This document shows, piece after piece, positions 57,300 through 64,000 of a stretch of DNA of 64,000 bases. The stretch comes from Eleusine coracana subsp. coracana (lineage: Eukaryota; Streptophyta; Magnoliopsida; Poales; Poaceae), in assembly GCA_032690845.1 (NCBI GenBank), contig CM064429.1, positions 20,169,013 through 20,233,012 of the forward strand, written 5' to 3'. Under the pieces are notes generated by a model. The model was given only the letters and a program-made list of their open reading frames with translations. It ran no database searches and was not told where the DNA came from. The translations under genes and the position numbers were made by a program. Position 1 is the first letter of the stretch, and every line of letters starts with the position of its first letter.

Positions 57300-59000
57300 A
57301 TGGTTGAGGGGGAGGTACACTCTGAGATAGAGGCCCCTCTTCGCATTCAACGTCAACATCCTCCCCAACAGATAATTGGTAATCGCTATGAGAGAACAAC
57401 AAGGTCAAGGTCTCCACATCTTGCCTGCTTTACCAATTCTCTATTTGTTGCCACCTTTGATCCTCGGGATGTTGGACACGCACTATCTGATGAACATTGG
57501 GTTAATGCCATGCATGAAGAGTTGGAAAACTTTGAGAGAAACAAAGTGTGGACCCTAGTAGAGCCTCCTGTTAGTGCCAATGTCATAGGAACCAAGTGGA
57601 TGTTCAAAAACAAGCATGGGGAAGATGGTGAGGTTGTGAGAAACAAGGCTAGGCTTGTTTCTCAGGGGTGTAGCCAAGTTGAGGGCTTAGACTATGGGGA
57701 AACCTTTGCTCCTGTTGCATGCATAGAAGCCATTAGGATCTTGCTTGCATTTGCTACCTCTAAGGGCATTAGACTCTACCAAATGGATGTCAAGAGTGCT
57801 TTACTAAATGGTTTTATAGAGGAAGAGGTCTATGTGAGACTACCCCTTAGCTTTGAGCACCACAAATACCCAAATTGTGTGTACAAGCTTCAGAAGGCTT
57901 TGTACGGGCTAAAGCAAGCTCCTAGGACATGGTATGCTAGGCTTAAGACCTTCTTGCTAGAGTGCGGGTATGTCATGGGGTTTGTTGACAAAACCTTGTT
58001 CACTCTAAAGCATGACAATGACTTTTTAATGGTTCAGATATATATGGATGATATCATCATTGGAAATTCCTCTCATGCTCTTGTGTCTAGATTTCAGGAA
58101 GCCATGGAAATTGAATTTCAAATGTCGATGATGGGAGAGCTTAGCTTCTTTCTTGGACTTCAAATCAACCAGTGCAAGCAAGGCACTTTCATACATCAAG
58201 CCAAGTACACGAAGGATCTCCTGACGAAGTTTGATATGGTTAATGTGAAGCCATTGTCAACACCAATGTCCACTACAATGGCACTTGACCCAGATGAAGA
58301 CTGTGAAGCGGTGGACCAAAGGGAGTACAGGAGCATGATCAGCTCCCTCTTGTACTTAACGATGACAAGACCCGACATACACTTTGCGGTTTGTCTTTGT
58401 GCTCGCTTTCAAGCTTCTCTAAGGGTGACTCATTGCAAGGCTGTCAAGCGCATCTTCAGGTATCTCAAATACACCCTTGAGTTTGGTATTTGGTACTCTA
58501 CGTCTTCATCTCTTGATCTCATTGGGTATTCGGATGCAGACTTTGCTGGGTGTAGAATTAATAGGAAGAGCACTTCTGATACTTGCCATTTCTTGGGTAC
58601 TTCTTTGATATGTTGGTGTTCTCGTAAGCAGTCGAGTGTAGCCCAATCCACCACAAAGGCTGAGTATATTGCTGCTGCTAGCTGCTGCTCACAAATCCTA
58701 TGGATAGTATGCACCAAGAGAGATTATGGGTTAACCTTTAAGAGTGTTCCCCTCTTATGTGATAACTCCAGTTGCCATAAGCTTAGCCAAGAGCCCAATC
58801 CAACATGGTATGGTCAAACACATTAATGTGCGATTCCACTTCCTGAGAGATAATGTTGAGAAGGGAGATGTTGAGCGCAAATACATCGACACCAAAAACC
58901 AATTGGCTGATATCCTTCAAGCCCCTAGATGCTTGGCGATTCACTTTTCTTTGGGGGGAGTTTGGTGTTTGCCATCCTTATGGCATCATTTGAGGGGGAT
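57300..59000 (+). pseudogene. Copia-2 reverse transcriptase/RNase H, late frameshift
   Basis: 508 codons run open from 57300 to 58826: GLDYGETFAPVACIEAIR, YQMDVKSALLNG, LYGLKQAPRTWY, the catalytic QIYMDDIIIGNSS near 58035-58070, then RNase H (GYSDADFAGC, KSTSDTCHFLG, STTKAEYIAAASC). An extra base near 58773 shifts the final part into the frame ending near 59080 (VKHINVRFHFLRDNVEKGDV, then ADIL). The element could not yield a normal C-terminus. Confidence 0.87.
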
Positions 59001-60388
59001 TTGGTGTTCTCTTGTATATATATATCTTATCTTTTTGCATTGCATCTCATATGTAATATATGCATTGGTAGATGAGCTTTGATTCTTATGCTTTCTTGCA
59101 TTTCTCTTTGCTATGATTGAGCTTGAGCTAAGTTGTGTGGATGTGATAGTAATCTCTCATGCTTAGATTTTTTGGATGGCTTGTTATAGACTCTTTTGAG
59201 CAACATGCTAATCTTAAAGGTAAACTTAGCTTCTTGTGAACCTTATGAACTAATCTTGCTAAAACTTGCTCACTATATGTATAATTGCTTTTATCCTTAT
59301 TGAAACTTGCATTGAGGCTAGTCTAGAGAATATCGTGGCCTTGGCACCTTGTGTTTGCGAAATGTGGCTTTGCAAATGTTTTGCTGATGATCGAACATTG
59401 CGGTAATGTTTGTTTCTTTTGCCGCAAAGGCATGCTCATCCTTATGCTTTTAATTTGCAAAATAAGTTGATTGTGCTTCAAAGCCTCGGGTTGTTTGTCG
59501 TACCCAGTCGTGCGACCCTCCGCATAGATTAGAGGTAACATAAAAATGCTAAATTCAAACATTGTACTTTGAAGCCTCGGGGTGTTTGTCGTACCCAGTC
59601 GTGTGACCCTCCGCACGGATTAGAAGATACATGAGGATCACATAAGAATAATGCTTTTCTCTTTTCTTATGAGTCTCTGTTGCATATGTGAGCATTTGTA
59701 GAGCTTATTTTTTGTGAATGCTTGTTGCCTTGGTTGAGATTGAGACTGGCTAGATTCTTACGATTCACTTGATGCTTATTTTGCCTTGGATGGGAGTACT
59801 TACACATGTGGTGGCAGCTTTTCTCATGAGGAGTAAATTTGATTCTATCTAAGCTAGTCAATCTTTCTACTTAGCCTATATAGCTGATGGTGTTTATGCC
59901 TTGCTATCTATTTTTGATCTTCGTATGAGTGTGAGCTACTGCTTTTACACTTCATAGCTCTATACTTGTGATTAGCAAGGTTAAATGCTTGTTTTCATAA
60001 TTCTTGAAGCTCCTTAGTTTTGCATTTTCATGCATTGCATGTTTGCTTATTCTTTTGCTTATTTGATGAGTTCATTCCCAAAGGGGGATAAAATATTGGG
60101 TCATGCATAAATAATGCTAAGAAACTTAAAATGATCCATTTTGCATTACATGAGACCTACCACAAGTTGAGGGGGAGCATATCATGTCCTTCAGCGTTTT
60201 TCATGAGCTTTTCACATTCTTTGCGTTCTCGAGTGGCTTTCTTTGTCAACTCTTGGTTTTGTGATCCCTCTTATGCAAGATGGCTACTTTTCACCTTTTC
60301 TTTGGGTTTGGCCATTTGGATGTGCTTATTTAGTTTCGCATTTCAAATCTCTAAGCTTTGCACAATTGATTTTATCAATGTACTTATC
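59001..60388 (+). other. Copia-2 3' untranslated region
   Basis: 1.4 kb contain no gene. A 91-bp repeat of the GCCTCGGG...CGTACCCAGTCGTG block occurs twice (59482-59572 and from 59573); copia-1 has one copy at about 16362-16408. Small open frames at 60131-60452 have no recognisable content. Confidence 0.7.
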
Positions 60389-60398
60389 AGGGGGGAGA
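60389..60398 (+). other. Copia-2 polypurine tract
   Basis: AGGGGGGAGA lies one base before the LTR start TGAGAAACC. Confidence 0.75.
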
Positions 60399-60399
60399 T

Positions 60400-62361
60400 T
60401 GAGAAACCATGTGGATATGTACCATGGTTTGCAATATGTGATGACTAATTGACATTGGTTGAGTTTGGTGTTTGAGTTGAAATGCCAGAATTTGTGGATT
60501 GCATGAGTTTGTACATGTCATGGTTATGACTAACCGGAGTTGGTGAAGATATTGGTGAAGTTGTAGGAGATGGGAAATGTGTTTGCTTGTCTCATGATGT
60601 GTAGGTCACTGGAGTCAACTTGGCGGTCAACGGTGGGAGGATCGGCCGCAAGTAGGAGACTGGGGCCGGATGATCGGGAGGCCGGGTGAAGTCAAGGGTG
60701 ATCCATACCGTACACGTGGAGAGGAAAGAAGCACAGACGGTTTCGTGATTGAGCCTCAAAACCATGGGTTGTGATCAAGATGGCGGGGGTGACCAAGTCA
60801 AAGGTGATCGGACATCGGTGCAAGTAGAGGCTTCCAATGGACCAGAAGTGGGAGAGACTTGCCGACAAGGAGGATCACGAGACAAGGTAACACACGTCAA
60901 GATCAAGAAGTCATGCTTTGGGAAGCGTGCAAGGCGGTTTCCTAGTTTGGGCCTCAAAACCAGTGGCGGCGATTGGAGGTGCACGTGGCACCATCGCGGA
61001 GCTTGCATCGAGGCAAAGCAAAGTCATGAAGGGCTTGATGGCGTTCGAGCGACGAGGAAAAAGATGGACGGTTGTGCCCCTGGTGGTAGGTGGCAGTGTA
61101 TTGTAGGTGAGGGGTAGGATGGTCTTTAGGACAACCCCTAGGCCTATAGAAGGAGAGGTAGGGCTGGTGTGTGAGAGACATCTCTTGCTCTTCCAAATAG
61201 TGGGAGGAAAAGGGTGGCTTCCTAGCCAAGTATCCATGTATGTTGACTTGATGGATCAATAATATGAGATTCAAATTCGTGCTCAAGATCTTCTCTTCTC
61301 CCTAAATCCTGAATTTCTCTTTTTCTCTATTTTTGGAGTTATTTTCATGGAAATTTTTTGATCTCATTTTTGGGTGAGTTTTTGGGGCGGATTTGTTGAG
61401 CTAGAACAATCCTATATGGGTCCTTGAATGAATCAAAAGCTCCAGCACTTAAAATTTCGTAGATTTCCCAAGTTTCCCCTTTTTGGTGTTCTTGGCACAA
61501 GATCTGAAATTCATGATGATTTCTTGAGCCAATTGAGTGGATCTTGTTGGAGGAAGGTCACAATGACCTGAGGATTAGTTGGTCCAAAAATTGCATGATT
61601 TGGAGTTCGTTTGATTAGGTTTTGGTCATGTTTTTGCCTAATCCCGAGCTATTTCAGTTCTGTCTTAGAGCATGTTGCGTTTTCTCAGGGTGTGTTACTT
61701 TTTACTCCAGGAGTGTTCCTTTTTCAGTTCGGACTTGTTCGATCTGAACATGTGTTGCATTTTCTTAGGGTGTGTTAGTTTTTACTCCTAGAGTGTTTCT
61801 TTTTCAGTTCGGACTTGTCCGATCTGAACGTGTGTTGTGTTTTCTCAGGGTGTGTTACTTTTTACTCCAAGAGTGTTCCTTTTTCAGTTCGGACTTGTCC
61901 GATCTGAACCTGTGTTGTGTTTTCTCAGGGAGTGTTATATTTTACACCGGAAATGTTCCTTTTTTAGTTCGGACTTGTCCGATCTGAACATGTGTTGTGT
62001 TTTCTCAAGGCGTGTTACTTTTTCCTAGGAAGTGTTCCTTTTATCAGTTTGGACTTGTCTGATCTGAACAACGTGTTACTTTTGGCTCGGGGCATGTCAC
62101 TTTTGCTCAGGAAGTGTCTCTTTTAGTTGCCTGTGTTGCTACAGGTCCGTGAAACTTCCATTTGGTTGTTCTCTCTTGTCGTTTCCGCTAGTGTTAGTCA
62201 TTCCTAGGGTTAGCACATCACAAGTTGGTGTGGTTAACCTTGGTGACTTGCTTTAGGTGTTGGGTTCGGTGCAAATTGGGACATAGGCCAAGGTCTTGTG
62301 AAAGAATTTTTATTGGCTCCCATTCACCCCCCTCCCTTCTGGTCGCCTTCTCGGTCCTTCA
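60400..62361 (+). repeat. Copia-2 3' LTR
   Basis: The 1962-bp LTR with TGAGAAACC and CCTTCA ends is similar to the copia-1 LTR except for the minisatellite block. The TATA box is degenerate (TATAGAAG near 61146). The bases after it, ACGTC, would be the target duplication, but the 5' side is lost. Confidence 0.88.
61665..62110 (+). repeat. LTR minisatellite of about 72-bp units
   Basis: Five to six tandem units contain TTCAGTTCGGACTTGTCCGATCTGAAC, a near-palindrome around CGGACTTGTCCG, plus GTGTTGTGTTTTCTCAGGG and TTTTTACTCC. It occupies the position of the GGCACTGCCGAT array in copia-1. Confidence 0.88.
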
Positions 62362-62925
62362 ACGTCCTTTGAATCAGAAGATGAAGCATAGGTTGGAGGC
62401 TCCACTGAAACATGACACATCAATTTATTTTCGTTGCCTTCCTTGCAAGCCGCAGGCTTTGTTCCTCCTATGAATCAGACCTGGTCTGGTTTTTTGAAGT
62501 TGCAAGAAGAGGCGGACTGGAGTGGGGAACTAGCAGGAAAAAAAGACCTTGACTCGCCTTCCTCGGTTCCTCATTGCAGCAGCGCCGCCGCCCAGTACCT
62601 CGCACACGAACAATCACAGCAGCCGCCGCTGTTCTGAAGAGGTCGCAAGGAGCAGGGAAGAAACCAGGGTTAGGACTTACCTACAGGAGACATCGTTTGC
62701 TAATTAACTTGAGTTGAGTTTGGGCCTGTGCTAATATTTCCCAGCCCACATCTAATTGGCCCGATAGCGGCGCTAATTCAGACTGGATTTCGTGGCTATC
62801 ACTGGATAATGGCCGCTAAAAGCGCCAAAGCTCTCTTAGCACCAAAAGTCACGTTTCCTAGCGTTGGACCTTCCCATCAACGATATCGGGCAATAGCGGG
62901 AGATATTACCGGCGATTCAAAACAT
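62362..62925. other. Non-coding stretch, possible hAT-type fragment
   Basis: There is no credible gene. The part 62759-62925 has GATAGCGGCGCTAATTC, GGCCGCTAAAAGCGCC and a CGATTCAAAACATTG end, words that recall subterminal repeats of plant hAT transposons. No terminal inverted repeat pair was located, so the identity is weak. Confidence 0.25.
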
Positions 62926-63230
62926 TGTTTATAGGGGCCAAAGGTCGGTACTGAGGAGTAACCGCCATGCATTGATGTTCCCAAAGGGCTAAGGAGTCGA
63001 CACGTGGAAGCCCGCCTGAAATGGGCTAAGGACCAGGTCGCCCGACCTGGGGGGAGGGGGGAGGGGGGGAAGAGGTCGGCCGACCGGCCAGTGGGACATT
63101 TTGCTTTCTGCTTTCTCTGGGTGGCTAGTAGGTGGGTCCTCCTCTATTTTGAGTTGGTGTTCTCCGGAGGAATACCATGTAGCCAAGTATGCAATCCGAG
63201 GGAAGTCCAGTTGGCACCATTATTAGCATT
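62926..63230 (-). repeat. Fragment of the Tat-like LTR (promoter-upstream part)
   Basis: The sequence matches about 7862-8145 of LTR copy 3: GGTCGGTACTGAGGAGTAACC, GACACGTGGA, GGTCGGCCGACC and GAGGAATACCATGTAGCCAAG occur in order. The ends of the LTR are absent. Confidence 0.7.
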
Positions 63231-64000
63231 TAGGAGTTAATTAAATAACCTAAGACAAATTATTTTTTTATAATTAATTAAATAGTTACAGTTGCATAGC
63301 ATGTCATTGTCCATGTATAATTATCTGCATTTAGCATTTAGTTTATTTATTAAATAAAATACCAGGAAGTTAGAATAGAAAATGGAATTAGGAAAGAAAG
63401 GAAAAAGAAAAAGAGAAACCAGAACAGTGGGCCGAAACCGACCATTCTAGCCCACCCGCGCTCTCTCCTCTCCTCCCCCACTCCCCTCTCTCGGCCCACA
63501 CTCCCCGTAGCCCAGTAACCAGCCCGCCAGCGCCTTCTCTCTCTCTCACTGATAGGCGGGCCCGCCTTGTCATCTTCCACCTCCCGCTGATCGCGCCCCC
63601 TTCCATTTCTCTGCCTCCCGATTTCAAATCCCGCGCCCCCGCACTTGCCCCCGCGCGGCCCCGACACCGCGCGCGTGATCGCCGCTCCCCCGCGATCTCC
63701 TGGCCACCTTCCCCCATCAAACCCCCATCGTCGGCTCCAATTTTTGGAAAGCGGCGACATTGCCGGCCCTACCCCCTACACCGAGCCGCTCCGGGCAAAC
63801 CCTAGCCTCCCAGCTATAAAACCGAGTCCTGGCGCCCTCCTAGCCCCCTCACCTCGCCATCGAGCTCACCCCGACCCCTCTCTGCCCGCTCAATCGCCGT
63901 GGATTGAAGAATTTGCCATCGCCGGTAAGCAGCACCGCCCGACGTCGCCTCTTCGCTCCGACGCGCCTAGGCTCCAATTTACCGGCCGGTGGTCTTCGCA
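63231..64000 (+). mobile_element. Probable Tekay-like LTR U3 and promoter
   Basis: An AT-rich part (63231-63360), an A/G-rich part (63380-63420), then a C-rich part with GCGGGCCCGCC and a TATA box at 63815-63821 (GCTATAAAACCGAG) form the usual build of a Tekay/RIRE3 LTR promoter. A GCCGGTAAGCAGC donor-like site occurs at 63921-63933. A host gene promoter is the alternative; the window ends before this can be decided. Confidence 0.4.
63815..63821 (+). promoter_or_regulatory. TATA box
   Basis: TATAAAA lies in a GC-rich promoter context about 180 bases before the window end, with pyrimidine-rich downstream DNA typical of a plant 5' leader. Confidence 0.5.

Noticed and set aside
63350..63760. 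136-codon reverse frame in GC-rich DNA
   Set aside because: Arg/Gly-rich translation of a C-rich promoter; no domain and no upstream signals.
63780..64000. Start of a host gene (TATA, leader, donor-like GGTAAGCAG)
   Set aside because: Not excluded, but the AT-rich upstream part plus GGGCCCGCC-rich promoter fits a Tekay-type LTR better, and no coding sequence is visible before the window ends.

Overview
The window is plant nuclear DNA, most likely from a grass. It is almost entirely LTR retrotransposons nested inside one another: SIRE/Maximus-like Ty1/copia elements, CRM-like (centromeric chromovirus-type) Ty3/gypsy elements, one Athila-like Ty3/gypsy element, and fragments of Tat- and Tekay-like LTRs. 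I see no convincing host gene, tRNA, rRNA or CRISPR array. The window begins exactly at a HindIII site, which would fit a BAC insert end. The grass call and the clade names are inferred from protein motifs, primer-binding sites and LTR termini, because no search could be run.

Layout. 1-2466: part of a probable Tekay-like LTR, abutting a reverse-strand gag fragment (2467-2811). 2956-8266: four LTRs of one tRNA-Asp-primed gypsy family, each inserted in the next (2956-3587; 3588 onward; 4100-7180; 5351-6857). Two of these have visible 5-bp target duplications (CATAC, GCGGT). The second of the four is interrupted at 8267 by the 3' LTR of a reverse-strand Maximus-like copia (8267-8535 plus 31348-33001, internal part 33002 to about 37830). 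That LTR is itself split by a forward copia element (copia-1, 8536-31342, target duplication AAGTC). Copia-1 in turn contains a tandem array of reverse-strand CRM-like elements (16524-30204).

The CRM array reads LTR / internal 1 / LTR / internal 2 / LTR / fragment 3, with neighbouring elements sharing the LTR between them. Internal 2 keeps an uninterrupted gag-pol frame of about 1.69 thousand codons. Internal 1 has lost about 1 kb of leader and gag, and has a frameshift and a changed integrase catalytic residue.

Right half. 38270-41385: a further, decayed CRM-like element. 41395-51031: a decayed Athila-like element with 5' LTR remnant, tRNA-Asp primer site, gag, pol, an extra 395-codon ORF of unknown function (46946-48133) and a 3' LTR. 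It is studded inside ORFs, spacers and LTR with a 21-nt palindromic repeat built on GCCGATCGGC. 51032-53143: a reverse-strand Tekay-like LTR. 53144-62361: copia-2, sister of copia-1, with a truncated 5' LTR and a complete 3' LTR. 62362-64000: a non-coding stretch, a fragment of the Tat-like LTR, and a GC-rich LTR-type promoter.

The genes act only in element life cycles: gag coat, then protease, integrase and reverse transcriptase/RNase H. Most copies are dead through stops, frameshifts and deletions. Only the CRM-2 polyprotein looks open throughout. The most unusual signals are the palindromic repeat family of the Athila-like element, the tandem CRM array with shared LTRs, primer-site-like motifs inside the Tat-like LTR ends, and unrelated minisatellites at the same place in the two copia LTRs.
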